Shown: positions 32,610 through 42,069 of the stretch, one piece after another
Layout: each line of letters opens with the position of its first letter
Position numbering within the stretch: the first letter of the stretch is position 1
Origin: Terriglobia bacterium
GTDB lineage: Bacteria > Acidobacteriota > Terriglobia > Terriglobales > Acidobacteriaceae
DNA: 64,000 nt
Reading direction: 5' to 3'
Assembly: GCA_020073215.1 (NCBI GenBank)
Contig: JAIQFO010000021.1
Coordinates: 1 to 64,000 of the forward strand
Made by a program: the position numbers and the translations under genes
Notes under the pieces: model-generated
Told to the model about the DNA's origin: nothing
What the model saw: only the letters and a program-made list of their open reading frames with translations
Databases searched by the model: none

Positions 32610-34296
32610 TCGCTTCCTCTGGCGTGTTCACGATGGGCTGTCCTTTCACATTAAAGCTGGTGTTGAGGACCATTTCCCGGCCCGTGGTTTGGCCGACGGC
32701 TCGAAGAAGACGATGAAAATCGGGATTGTCCTTTACCGAAACTGTCTGCAGGCGTGCCGAACCGTTCACATGCGTGATCGCTGGCAGTGCTGCCCGGTGT
32801 TCGGGGCGCACGTCCACCACCGTGATCATGTACGGCATGTGCGTTCCCGGCGCGACCTGAAACCAGCGATGGGCTTGTTCCACGGAGCAGGCCGGCGCGA
32901 ACGGACGAAACGCTTCCCGCATCTTGACCATCGCATTGATGCGGTCGCGCATGGCGGGATGTCCCGGGTCGGCAAGAATACTGCGATTCCCCAATGCCCG
33001 TGGACCATACTCCATGCGGCCGCGGTACCAGGCAATCACTCGTCCTTCGGCGATCAGTTTGGCCGCTTCGCGACAGGTCTGATCGAGAGACTCGAAAGGT
33101 TTCACCGTAATCCGGCCGGCGTACTTCTCAAGCGCCTTCTCAATGCACGGACTCGGGTACCCAGGTCCGAGCAGCGGAACCGGCATACGCTCATTGTGAA
33201 CCGCTTCGGAGAGTGACGCGCGGTACAACGCAGCACCCAGCGCGGTGCCGTCGTCTCCGGCCGCGGGCTGTATGTAGACTTCGTCGAAAGTGCCAGAGTC
33301 GATGAGCTTGCCATTGGCCGTGCAATTGAGTGCGACTCCACCGGCCAGCGCGATGCGCCGCATGCCAGTCTGCTTTCCGAAGTGTCCGCAAACATGCAGC
33401 ACCACTCGATCCAGACACTCTTGCAGGGCCGCCGCTACATCTTTATGTTCCTGGGTGATCTCCGCGTCGGGCGCTCGCCGGGCCACGAGGTGCTCGTCCA
33501 GGTAAGCCCGGGTAGCAACGTAATTTTCGCGTTCCTCGCGCGAACGGTTGAGCCGGAGAATCGGAATTCGAAGCGAACCATCCGGTCGCAATTCCACCGT
33601 CTTTTCAAAGAAAGCGCGGAAGCGCTCCGCATCGCCGTAAGGCGCCAGCCCCATGATCTTGTACTCATCGGAGTTGAAATCAAAACCCAGGTGCAGAGTC
33701 ACCAGGGAATAGAGAATGCCGATGGAATCGTTGGCGGGAATCTCGCGCAGTTTCTTGAACTCACCACCGCGAAACTGGAACACGGTCAGGCTCTGCACCT
33801 CTCCCATGGCATCGTTCACCACCGCCAGGCACTCGTCCCATCCTGACGTAAAGGCAGCGCTGGCGGCGTGCGCGAGATGGTGACCTACCGGATGAATCTT
33901 CTCCGCACGAAAACCAGGGAACGATTGGTGCACGTGCCGGACCAGCGCTTCCTTCGAGAACACTCTCTGGTAGAGCCCTGAGGAATCTGCATCGAGCGAG
34001 TAAAGCGGTTGAAAGGGCGAGTAATCGAAGCCGTGGGCGATCTCATCCACATCTTCGATGTTGAGGCCCGCCTCGCGCAGACAAAACTGAATGGCGTCGA
34101 TCGGGAAATCGCCAGTGTGCTTCTTGCGGCTGAAGCGTTCCTGCGCCGCGGCGGCAACGAGTTTCCCGTCAACCAGCAAAGCCGCCGCAGAATCGTAACC
34201 CTGCGAGATGCGGTATTCCCGTGGGTCCAAGCCCGGCCAATGTTCGCGTTTGAAGGGGGAAGATTCTTCTAAGCCGCTGATTCCTAAGAAGTTCAC
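32536..34296 (-). CDS. Carbamoyltransferase, NodU/TobZ/CmcH family
   Basis: A 586-residue O-carbamoyltransferase: an N-terminal Kae1/YrdC-fold-like part that forms carbamoyl-AMP from carbamoyl phosphate and ATP, and a C-terminal domain that transfers it to a hydroxyl. Family motifs: GYDSAAALLVDGKLVAAAAQERFSRKKH (in part), HHLAHAASA, EYKIMGLAPYG, GGVALNCTANGK, QPAAGDDGTALGAAL, YRGRMEYGPRALGNRSIL. The acceptor is probably the hydroxyl made by the PKS ketoreductase or a sugar of the polysaccharide locus (inference). GTG 34296 has GAGAGG 5 nt upstream and is the first gene of the carbamoyltransferase-NRPS-PKS operon. Confidence 0.92.
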   Translation of the reverse strand: MNFLGISGLEESSPFKREHWPGLDPREYRISQGYDSAAALLVDGKLVAAAAQERFSRKKHTGDFPIDAIQFCLREAGLNIEDVDEIAHGFDYSPFQPLYSLDADSSGLYQRVFSKEALVRHVHQSFPGFRAEKIHPVGHHLAHAASAAFTSGWDECLAVVNDAMGEVQSLTVFQFRGGEFKKLREIPANDSIGILYSLVTLHLGFDFNSDEYKIMGLAPYGDAERFRAFFEKTVELRPDGSLRIPILRLNRSREERENYVATRAYLDEHLVARRAPDAEITQEHKDVAAALQECLDRVVLHVCGHFGKQTGMRRIALAGGVALNCTANGKLIDSGTFDEVYIQPAAGDDGTALGAALYRASLSEAVHNERMPVPLLGPGYPSPCIEKALEKYAGRITVKPFESLDQTCREAAKLIAEGRVIAWYRGRMEYGPRALGNRSILADPGHPAMRDRINAMVKMREAFRPFAPACSVEQAHRWFQVAPGTHMPYMITVVDVRPEHRAALPAITHVNGSARLQTVSVKDNPDFHRLLRAVGQTTGREMVLNTSFNVKGQPIVNTPEEAIETFLGTGIEFLFLENRLVARRSS

Positions 34297-34480
34297 GTGG
34301 ACCTCTCGCCAGGCAAGTCACCAACGTGCTGATCTAGCTCATCTTAACTGCAGCGTGGGAAGCCACCAAGCTTCTCAAAGACACGCTAGTAATCAGGGGG
34401 AGTAACACGGTATCAGCAAACGTCGCTCCAACCGTGTCGCTAATTCTAGTGGGCGTTTACACTCAATAGTTTCAATAATA

Positions 34481-34494
34481 TGCAAAGTTTTGCA
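34481..34494. promoter_or_regulatory. Palindrome upstream of the biosynthetic operon
   Basis: TGCAAA-GT-TTTGCA, 6-bp arms with a 2-bp centre, in an AT-rich stretch of the 286-bp gap between the phosphopantetheinyl transferase and carbamoyltransferase genes. It lies about 190 bp upstream of the carbamoyltransferase start; candidate operator for the operon. Confidence 0.35.
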
Positions 34495-34582
34495 ATGCCC
34501 TGCGTACTTTAACCGAACTTATGCTAGCGAGGAATTGAGCTCGAGTTAGGACTTCAGGGGCGATGCCGATCCGCAGCGTCAC

Positions 34583-35281
34583 CTACGATGGTGGGACAAA
34601 GTTCATTCGCCGCAGCTCCGGGGTAGGGCCCTCTACCACAAGCGCGGCAGCGACACCCGGTTCGCTCAAGTCCAGTACGTTCCATCGACCGGATGCTTCC
34701 CCTTCCGCCCAAATCAGGCGTGCTGGCTGGTCGCTCTGAATACTCACGCGGAAGCTGTTCAATGGAACTGACAAACCGCCGCCGAGCGCCTTAACAAAGG
34801 CTTCTTTGCGGGTCCAGCAGGTAAAAAACGCCGCCAGGCGCGCGTCAGGGGAAAGCGCCAGAATCTCGGAGGCCTCGGCGGGTGCAAAGAAACGCCGGCT
34901 CAGATCCTCGACCTCAATCTCTGGCCGGACCCTTTCCGCATCGATGCCTACGCGGCCGTGCCCCGCAACCGCCACCAGAGTCAGGCCGTCGGTATGAGAG
35001 AGATTGAAGGGGATGTCTTCCACAGGCCACGTCAAAGCCGGCTTTCCATGCGTCTCTTCCCGAAACACTAACGCACCTGGCTCACATCCAGCGTAAGTTG
35101 CGAGAATGCACCGAAGTGCCCCACGCGCAACCGTCCACCTCTCCCGCAACTCGATTGATCGGAAGCGGGCTGCCCTCTGTTCTTCTTCCGGGGACAGAGT
35201 TGCCTTAAGGGCAGCGACGGTTCTTGCCACACAGTCGAGGTCTATGCGCCAAACGTGAACTTCGCCAGATGCGCACTTCAT
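34583..35281 (-). CDS. 4'-phosphopantetheinyl transferase, Sfp type
   Basis: A 232-residue enzyme that moves phosphopantetheine from CoA to carrier-protein serines. Sfp signatures are present: LSHTDGLTLVAVAG, VGIDAERV (metal-binding Asp/Glu) and CWTRKEAFVKALGGGL. It sits directly upstream, on the same strand, of the cluster with one PCP and one ACP and would activate both. Confidence 0.92.
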   Translation of the reverse strand: MKCASGEVHVWRIDLDCVARTVAALKATLSPEEEQRAARFRSIELRERWTVARGALRCILATYAGCEPGALVFREETHGKPALTWPVEDIPFNLSHTDGLTLVAVAGHGRVGIDAERVRPEIEVEDLSRRFFAPAEASEILALSPDARLAAFFTCWTRKEAFVKALGGGLSVPLNSFRVSIQSDQPARLIWAEGEASGRWNVLDLSEPGVAAALVVEGPTPELRRMNFVPPS

Positions 35282-35496
35282 ACCCGCTGCCTAATTATCA
35301 ATGAAACGGCGGCCAATCGAGGCGCGGTCATGACTTGCCGAAACTGTCGCGACGGCCGTCGACACAAAGGGTGTTAATAAACTGACGACGAACGGAGAAA
35401 AACGAACGGGAGCTTTCCGGGAAACGCCAAGGCTGGAAGGATGCGGCGCAGCACATCTGGCGTCTCCTGAAGTACTCGATCCAGGATGCCCCGCAA

Positions 35497-37170
35497 TCAG
35501 CGCTCTACGCCCGAAATAGAAACTCCCGTGTCGCATACCTGGTCTACTTTCCGGCCACTGGCGGAACCCTCAGTTGAAGCGACAAATTCCGCGACGACCA
35601 GGATTCTATAACCCGGCGCGCTGCAGAGACGCATCTGTGCCCCGTCCTCTCGCAGCCTGGGCATGATCCAGTCAAACGGCGAAATCTCCCATAGCACTAA
35701 GAAACGTTCGTGCGAGCGCTTGAAGTCGGAATACTCCGGCAAACGCAAGCGGCCTGTGCTTCGCAATCCCGCCAGGTTGTAATCCGTGCTGTTTGCTCCG
35801 GTGTACCTCAATGCCTCCTTGGGATCGGGTATATACACCAGCGCGTCGCGAAGTTCCCCGCTGCCAGAGTGTACGAACTGCAGATAAGTGCCAGGGTCCG
35901 CAACCACGATTGGCAATTGCAAAGCGTTCGCTCTCTTCACCCAAGGCAAAAGGCCAGTGCTGGGATTTTCGATCTTCGAAGGGATCCCGTACCGCGCCGC
36001 AAAACAAAAGATCAGAAAAGCCAGTGTGCCTAGCGCCGCCGCCCGCGATCCTTGAAACAAGCGTTGTAAGCAAAACGGCAGCAGAAGTGAAAATCCGATT
36101 ACGGTCACCAACGAATACCGCGAGACATACACGCCTAGCACCAGGCGTCCCGCGATGAAAGCCGCAATGGGCGCCAACAACAAAGCCACCCAAGCCGCAA
36201 GTTCGTGGACTGGAGGCCCGACCGCCGACATCTTTGGTACTGTTGGTCTGCCAAGCGAGAGAATGCAGGCCAGAACCAGGACCACGAATGCTGCGCAAAG
36301 AATCCCGCCCAACGGCAAATACAGTTCCACGATTCCACCGACGAACTGCGATACCGTTGCCGGCGCAAAATATCCCTGCTTCAGCACCCAGTTCGACCAC
36401 ATCAAGGGTCGCAAAAACAGGAGCGGAGTCGTCGCCAAAACCAGTGCTGCCCATACCGCCCAATCGATCCGTCGCAAGCGCCAGTCGCGGACCAACTCCC
36501 CGAGCGCAATGGCAGCCAACGTAAGCACGGCGAAGTATTGGAGGTTAAATGCCAACCCGAGACTCACAAACAATCCCACCAGAGCAATCCACCGCGCACG
36601 ATACTGGGTGACGGCCTGCCAGCACAACGCCGCCAGAGCGCTCAGCCCCAGCAGCAAACCGTACGGCCGTGCCTCGGTCGCATAAAAGGGGGCATATGTC
36701 AGAAAGCTTGCGAACACCGCGATCGCAGCGTAAAGCAGCCCCACGTATCGTCTGACCATGAAGTAGACGCATATCATCATCAGCAGGTATCCCACAACCG
36801 CCGGAAACCGTAGTCCGAGCCCATTCCATCCAAGAGCGTGGCCTGATAATTTCGAGATCAGATGAAACAGCGGGGGAGACGACTCGGCGTGTGCTGCCAA
36901 GGTTTTCCAAATCGCATCGAAACTGGGCAACGCCGCAACGTACTCGGTAAGGATTTCGTCGAAAGTAAACGGCAAGCGACGAGCCTTGAGCGAGGCACAC
37001 AGCAGAAAGACACACGACACACCGACGATGCCCAACCACGGCGCTCTTAGGAGCGCTGATTCAACCCGCAAGGCAAACTGCTCGAGTATTCCGCCAAGGA
37101 GGTGCCAGACTGTAGTCGAAGGTGAACGTGGCACTGCGGACTCAACGCTGCGGGATTTGGCTGTTCGCAT
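35497..37170 (-). CDS. GT-C family (GT39/ArnT-like) membrane glycosyltransferase
   Basis: A 557-residue polytopic membrane protein. An acidic FDE motif in the first periplasmic loop (LPFTFDEILTEYVAA) and the YATEARPYGLLLGL segment are typical of PMT/ArnT-like enzymes that use polyprenyl-phosphate sugars. About eleven hydrophobic helices, then a soluble periplasmic C-terminal part. AGGTGGG lies 6 nt before ATG 37170. It is the last gene of the polysaccharide locus before the PKS cluster. Substrate unknown. Confidence 0.78.
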   Translation of the reverse strand: MRTAKSRSVESAVPRSPSTTVWHLLGGILEQFALRVESALLRAPWLGIVGVSCVFLLCASLKARRLPFTFDEILTEYVAALPSFDAIWKTLAAHAESSPPLFHLISKLSGHALGWNGLGLRFPAVVGYLLMMICVYFMVRRYVGLLYAAIAVFASFLTYAPFYATEARPYGLLLGLSALAALCWQAVTQYRARWIALVGLFVSLGLAFNLQYFAVLTLAAIALGELVRDWRLRRIDWAVWAALVLATTPLLFLRPLMWSNWVLKQGYFAPATVSQFVGGIVELYLPLGGILCAAFVVLVLACILSLGRPTVPKMSAVGPPVHELAAWVALLLAPIAAFIAGRLVLGVYVSRYSLVTVIGFSLLLPFCLQRLFQGSRAAALGTLAFLIFCFAARYGIPSKIENPSTGLLPWVKRANALQLPIVVADPGTYLQFVHSGSGELRDALVYIPDPKEALRYTGANSTDYNLAGLRSTGRLRLPEYSDFKRSHERFLVLWEISPFDWIMPRLREDGAQMRLCSAPGYRILVVAEFVASTEGSASGRKVDQVCDTGVSISGVER

Positions 37171-37390
37171 TTGGAACCCACCTGCCTCTCGATGTTAATG
37201 AGTAGGTATGTCAAGACGAACGAGGATGAGACGTCAGGGAAACGAGTTCTGTGAAAAAGAAAGCCTGCTCTGATTTCATGCTTTACTCATTCCCCTAAGC
37301 CTTTACGTCGTCCGCTCCGATGCCGCGCAGAATGCCGCTCCGGGGATGGACCGTATCTGGCGAGGAAGTCCTCCTAGCTTTATTGCCCCG

Positions 37391-38227
37391 TCATTCAGAG
37401 CGTTCAGGTCTGGAGCGAACTGGGCTCTCTCCCTGCCCCGGGACGCCAAAGCGCGGGAACCGATCCGAGGCAGTGAAGCTGGAGATGCCAAAATCACTGT
37501 TTTGCGCGTGCGTTCCCTGGTGAAAGAAGCCGAAGCCCGGCGCACCCGAAGTAATCACCGAATCCATGCCTTGGATTACCCTCGTGCCGTTGATGTAGGC
37601 CGTAATCACGCTTCCCACGATGGTTCCAGTGATTACGTCCCCGTTCTGGCAGGCAGCGCTGGGCCCCTTAAGCTCGGCAATGGGCGGCGTGAAATCATCG
37701 GGAGGGCCGTTGGCGCGGCCCATCTGGATGTATGAGTCGGCGGAAGGAGTACCGACTCGACAGTTGATGTTGTAAGTCCTGCTCCAGTTCTTGGCAAGTG
37801 TACCGCGGAGCCTGATTTCCACTTCGTCGTAGTCGCGGTTTGTGCCGGGGGCACCATCCCACCACACGACGATCTGCACGAACTGATCGTTGCCCCATGT
37901 TCCTGTCAAAAGAGCAGTCGAATCGGTATAGGGCGGGGGCAAGGCTCCCGTCTGCGTTCCAAACGCCAAGCCAGGAGTGCTCCTCACCGTTGACCCACTC
38001 ACCCAATTGTGGCCCTCCGAGATAGGATTCTCGGTATTTGGGAAACTGGTCGTGTAGGTTCTGGGCGGAGGGGGCTCGGTGTACCCATCTGCAGGAAAGT
38101 GAAAGGCGCTGGACGAATACATCTCTAGTCGGGAGTGGTGTCTGCGGGTCCACCAACCCCCGACGACGCCGATGACGAGCAGTAACAGCAAGACCGCTAT
38201 CAACCTGGCCGGGTAGGACCCCTTCAC
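37391..38227 (-). CDS. Membrane-anchored beta-sandwich protein (lectin-like)
   Basis: A 278-residue protein with an N-terminal anchor (LIAVLLLLLVIGVVGGWW) and an extracytoplasmic domain rich in beta-strand patterns (QIVVWWDGAPG, DEVEIRLRG, YIQMGRANG, VITAYINGTRVIQG, GFGFF), like concanavalin-A-type folds. GTG 38227 is chosen because it overlaps the upstream stop (GTGA); the frame is open further 5' but only inside the preceding gene. No enzyme motif is seen; binding of the exported polysaccharide is a guess. Confidence 0.6.
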   Translation of the reverse strand: MKGSYPARLIAVLLLLLVIGVVGGWWTRRHHSRLEMYSSSAFHFPADGYTEPPPPRTYTTSFPNTENPISEGHNWVSGSTVRSTPGLAFGTQTGALPPPYTDSTALLTGTWGNDQFVQIVVWWDGAPGTNRDYDEVEIRLRGTLAKNWSRTYNINCRVGTPSADSYIQMGRANGPPDDFTPPIAELKGPSAACQNGDVITGTIVGSVITAYINGTRVIQGMDSVITSGAPGFGFFHQGTHAQNSDFGISSFTASDRFPRFGVPGQGESPVRSRPERSE

Positions 38228-39858
38228 TGGCTCACCGATCCATACGGAATCAACGTGCTTGGGTCGGTATCCGCCTGATACAGCCATATCTTGCGGCCCC
38301 CTTGGTAGTAATTGACCAACTCGCGGTTTTTCGCTTCTCCCATGTCGCGAGCCCAAACAATCTGCGAAGCGTCAATGTCCGCGCTGTTATACACGCAGTC
38401 ATCGCTCTTGTCGATGTGACCGGCGGAGTACCGAACCAGAATCAAATGTCGCCCACCCTGCTTGATCGCCTCTCTCGTAGCGATCATCCGCGGAGAAACG
38501 ACGTGATGCCTGGTTTCCCACGAGCGCCCTCGTTCGTCTCCACGTCGAAGGACCCCTTGGACGCACAAAAGGGCCGCGAGCGTTAAAACGAGAGCTGGCC
38601 CATAACTTCTACCGACCACTCTCAGCCACCTGAACCCATACATTCCCAACAGAGGTAATAACCCCACACTTCCGGCGATGTAATGAGGAGCCTTGACACT
38701 TTCGATCAGGAGTCCGCACCAGACACAACAACAGATGGCTGCCGCTGTCCAAAACCGATAACTACCAGACAACAGAATTCCAAGGGACACCGGAAACAAC
38801 AACAGTGACGGGCAATAAAAACCAAAGATCTGGTCCAATAACTCGGTTAGGTTGAGACTCGGATTCGATCTGACTTTCCGGAAATGCTCTAACTCGTTCT
38901 CCCAAGAATTCTTTAGAACGGCATGCCGGTAAACCGGAGGCGTGGGCATGGAGGAGAATATCCAGGGCGGATGGCTCGCGTAGTCTTGGGAATATGCGGC
39001 GTACGGCATCAGGAAGGCGCTTCCGGTGACTCGGTAGTTGTAGTAGCCGTCCAGCAACGCACCGGCTCCGCAAATCAGCAGCAAGGGAATCACGCACCGA
39101 AGCGAAAACAGTTCGGTCAGGCTTCGTTGCTGTCGCCTTCGCAAAAAAAGCAGCGCCACAAAAGCGGCAACACTCATTACCAGCCCCTCATACGGCCGTG
39201 TATTTGCGAGTAATACAAGCCCGATTGCGGCCACGACAACATCCTTCACTTTCACTCGCCGCGCTAGTCGCGGAAGAGCGCCCAACAGCAGACAACCAGC
39301 ACTGGCGGCGACGGCTCCTCCCCAGTACGAGTTCATCCAATAACCGAGAAGAGAGATATTTGCCAGGGTAACGACTGTACCCAAGACGGCATAGACCGGT
39401 GGTACCCAGTTTTGGAGCATCCAGCACAAGCAGGCGCCAAAGAGTCCAAAGCTAATCCAGACGCCAAACCAGGGATGACCCAGCAGCTTCCATCCCATCA
39501 CCAAGAATAGTGCCTGACCAGGAGGATACTTGCTCATGTACGTAGGTTGCATGAGCTCATGAAAGGTTTCAAAGTGCACCCACATAGGGTGCGGCGGGTT
39601 AGTCAGCCGGCCGGAAGCGAATGTCTCCGCCCCCAGCAGGTAACTGAACTCATCAGCCACGTAAGGCTGTGGAATGGGAATGCGCGGCAAGAGCGCGATT
39701 CGGATCCCCATCGTCATAGCCATCACCAGGAGACACATCGCGATCTTATGGCGAGAGATGCGCTCCAGCCACGCGAAAGCTTGAGTCGCGTAATACAATA
39801 GCCTCGGTCGGTGCTCCCTGCGAAAATCGCACGCGGCCGTATTTCGGACTGTCAGCAT
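38224..39858 (-). CDS. GT-C family membrane glycosyltransferase-like protein
   Basis: A 544-residue polytopic protein with about ten helices. The first large loop holds an acidic motif and family pattern (VADEFSYLLGAETFASGRLTNPPHP; also SKYPPGQALFL, NTRPYEGL) seen in GT39-like acidobacterial proteins. Ends at a GTGA overlap with the lectin-like gene, so the two are coupled. Second of three GT-C-type proteins in the locus; donor and acceptor unknown. Confidence 0.72.
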   Translation of the reverse strand: MLTVRNTAACDFRREHRPRLLYYATQAFAWLERISRHKIAMCLLVMAMTMGIRIALLPRIPIPQPYVADEFSYLLGAETFASGRLTNPPHPMWVHFETFHELMQPTYMSKYPPGQALFLVMGWKLLGHPWFGVWISFGLFGACLCWMLQNWVPPVYAVLGTVVTLANISLLGYWMNSYWGGAVAASAGCLLLGALPRLARRVKVKDVVVAAIGLVLLANTRPYEGLVMSVAAFVALLFLRRRQQRSLTELFSLRCVIPLLLICGAGALLDGYYNYRVTGSAFLMPYAAYSQDYASHPPWIFSSMPTPPVYRHAVLKNSWENELEHFRKVRSNPSLNLTELLDQIFGFYCPSLLLFPVSLGILLSGSYRFWTAAAICCCVWCGLLIESVKAPHYIAGSVGLLPLLGMYGFRWLRVVGRSYGPALVLTLAALLCVQGVLRRGDERGRSWETRHHVVSPRMIATREAIKQGGRHLILVRYSAGHIDKSDDCVYNSADIDASQIVWARDMGEAKNRELVNYYQGGRKIWLYQADTDPSTLIPYGSVSQ

Positions 39859-39874
39859 ATGCGCTGGTCGAAAG

Positions 39875-41353
39875 CTAAACGGAAACCACGAGCGGTTCCT
39901 CTACTGCCGGCGGTCGTATAAATCCTCGGACAAGGTCCACGTAGAAGAGTTTCTGTCCCATGACATACAGGAGCATCCCGAGGTACCCGGCGAGCACCAG
40001 CGTAACTCCTAAGACAAGCCTGGGCAGTGGAGAAAGGAATGGACCGTACAGGGCCTGCAATCCGAGGGCAATGGCGGCAGCTACAATACCTGAGAACAAA
40101 GGACGGCTCACGGTCAGCAGAACATCGCGAACGGAAATCACAGTACCGCGTACCGCGGCCGCAATCAGCGGAACGGCACAGAACGTCATCATCGCTGAGT
40201 AGGCAAACGCAACGCCCTTGGGCCCATAAGGCAACCCAATTACATAACCCGCAATCATGAATGGCGCGAGGACGAGAGCCATTCTCAGGCCGCGCCCGAC
40301 CAATCCGAGCGACATGAGCAGCCATCCCATGGGATTGATAATCGCGAAGGCTAACACGGTCGGAGCCAGCAGGCGAAAAACAGGGACCGCGCTTTTCCAC
40401 TTGGCACCGAGGAAAACGGAAATCATGTCGCCGGCAAAAAGGGCGCACATCGCCGTGATCGGCACGGTCAGTGACAAGATCAGGGCGTAACCTTTGAGGA
40501 AGTAGCTTTTGAAGCGACTGGGATCGTCCTTAAGCCGGGAGAGCGCGGCGAAGGCAACCCCACTCGCTGCTGAATTCAGGTTGTCGTTTGGAATGCTGAC
40601 TAGCTGATAGGCACGTCCATAGATGCCGACGGCATCGGCCCCCCAGAACCGTCCTAGCAAAACCTTTTCGAAGTTAGTAGCGATGTACATCACGAGGCTA
40701 TTTAAAGTCAGCGTACCTCCAAAACGCATCATGGAACGGATGCCAATCCCCTTGTGCGGCCTTCCCGGAAACCAAGCGGTGGTCAGCCAAAGACACACTG
40801 TATAGACGAATGGGACCACGGTCGCCGAGGCCACCAGAGACCAGTATCCGTAACCACGCAGCGCCATCCCAATTGCAACCAGAACACTTGTCAACAATGA
40901 GACAATGTCGATCACCGACAGCGTAATAAAGCGCATCTGGCGTTCGAGAATCGCGGAGTGCTGTACCCCGGCAGCGTTGAAGAGAAATGCGGAAGCTAAG
41001 GCAGCCGTGACCCCAAGAAGCCTGGGCTCGCGATAAAACCACACGATAAATGGCGCCATCGCCACCACCAATAGCCCCAGGATTGCACCGACCAATACGT
41101 TGATCCAGAATAAAGTTGAGGCCTGTTCCTCTGTGACGGTCGTGCGCTGAACCGCTGCCGCCGACAACCCGAAATCCCGGAATACGCTGAAAACCCCGGT
41201 CACCGCGGTAACCATACCCACCAGGCCAAAATCTTTCGGGTCCAGCAGTCGCGCCAATACCATCATCGAACCCACTCGGACCAGGAAGCCAGTTCCCTGG
41301 GAACAGATCTTGGCGAAACCGCCGCGAATCACCTTATGCTTCAAATCCTTCAT
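39875..41353 (-). CDS. Polysaccharide flippase, Wzx/MOP family
   Basis: A 492-residue membrane protein with 12-14 predicted helices and the WzxC-type N-terminus (VIRGGFAKICSQGTGFLVRVGSMMVLARLLDPKDFGLVGMV). These proteins move lipid-linked repeat units across the inner membrane. A second flippase domain, fused to a glycosyltransferase, is encoded at 57080-59701, so the locus may export two glycans or use the two proteins at different steps. Confidence 0.9.
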   Translation of the reverse strand: MKDLKHKVIRGGFAKICSQGTGFLVRVGSMMVLARLLDPKDFGLVGMVTAVTGVFSVFRDFGLSAAAVQRTTVTEEQASTLFWINVLVGAILGLLVVAMAPFIVWFYREPRLLGVTAALASAFLFNAAGVQHSAILERQMRFITLSVIDIVSLLTSVLVAIGMALRGYGYWSLVASATVVPFVYTVCLWLTTAWFPGRPHKGIGIRSMMRFGGTLTLNSLVMYIATNFEKVLLGRFWGADAVGIYGRAYQLVSIPNDNLNSAASGVAFAALSRLKDDPSRFKSYFLKGYALILSLTVPITAMCALFAGDMISVFLGAKWKSAVPVFRLLAPTVLAFAIINPMGWLLMSLGLVGRGLRMALVLAPFMIAGYVIGLPYGPKGVAFAYSAMMTFCAVPLIAAAVRGTVISVRDVLLTVSRPLFSGIVAAAIALGLQALYGPFLSPLPRLVLGVTLVLAGYLGMLLYVMGQKLFYVDLVRGFIRPPAVEEPLVVSV

Positions 41354-41415
41354 CGTGTTTTCACACCAGTCGCATGTCAGCCAATTTCGCCGTCTTTGGC
41401 ATCCTGCGCTTGGCC

Positions 41416-42069
41416 TTACAGGACGATCTTGCGACTGTAAAAAGCCTCGGCGTATCCGCTGCGGGCGTTACACTCCATTCCACGCAGCCGCATAAGGGAA
41501 AGAAAGGTGTCCTCGTGAAACCAGCGTTTGGTGCGCTGGGACTGGAAAGTATCCATGATGTAACGCACTTTCTTCTGGCAGACTTCAGCCTCCAGCGGTA
41601 CAAAAACGCTCGGTTGTCCGAAGTCGCCATCATATTTCGGAATCTCGTACTCCAGGATGAAATGATCGCGAAACGTGTTCCAAGTAAGCTCGCCTATCAG
41701 GCAGTGATCCTGATGGGCGTCTTTCCGGTTGTGAGTGAAGATAAGATCGGGGTAGACTGTCTCCTTCAACTCCTCGAACACCGCCTTCACTTCGCCGCCT
41801 GCAAATGGCATGAAGCCATCCGGAAAGTTCTTTAGAACCGCAGCCTTGTGTCGGTTGGTACCCGCGAACAACTCGGCCCCGCGATGCGCCTCGGCTTCCC
41901 GAATCCCAACCGCGCTGAATACGACCCAGTAAATTACGCAGGTTGGGTACTGCTCCCTCAGCCGTAGAACCGTGCCGCCGCAACCGATCTCGATGTCGTC
42001 GGAATGGCAGCCCAGGCATAGGACTTTCAGGGCGTCGCCCGGTACCGCGTTGAGATTCAGTTGGATCAT
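41416..42069 (-). CDS. PIG-L/LmbE family deacetylase
   Basis: A 217-residue zinc-dependent N-deacetylase-like enzyme. The metal-binding motif appears as CLGCHSDDIEIGCGG (family AHPDDxExxxGG) and the second histidine motif as HNRKDAHQDHCLIG. Such enzymes deacetylate N-acetylated sugars in glycan precursors. ATG 42069 overlaps the stop of the upstream gene (ATGA); upstream in-frame starts would lie inside that gene. Confidence 0.88.
   Translation of the reverse strand: MIQLNLNAVPGDALKVLCLGCHSDDIEIGCGGTVLRLREQYPTCVIYWVVFSAVGIREAEAHRGAELFAGTNRHKAAVLKNFPDGFMPFAGGEVKAVFEELKETVYPDLIFTHNRKDAHQDHCLIGELTWNTFRDHFILEYEIPKYDGDFGQPSVFVPLEAEVCQKKVRYIMDTFQSQRTKRWFHEDTFLSLMRLRGMECNARSGYAEAFYSRKIVL

Noticed and set aside
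31191-32654. 487-codon plus-strand frame opposite the NRPS gene
   Set aside because: Antisense shadow of a clear adenylation domain.
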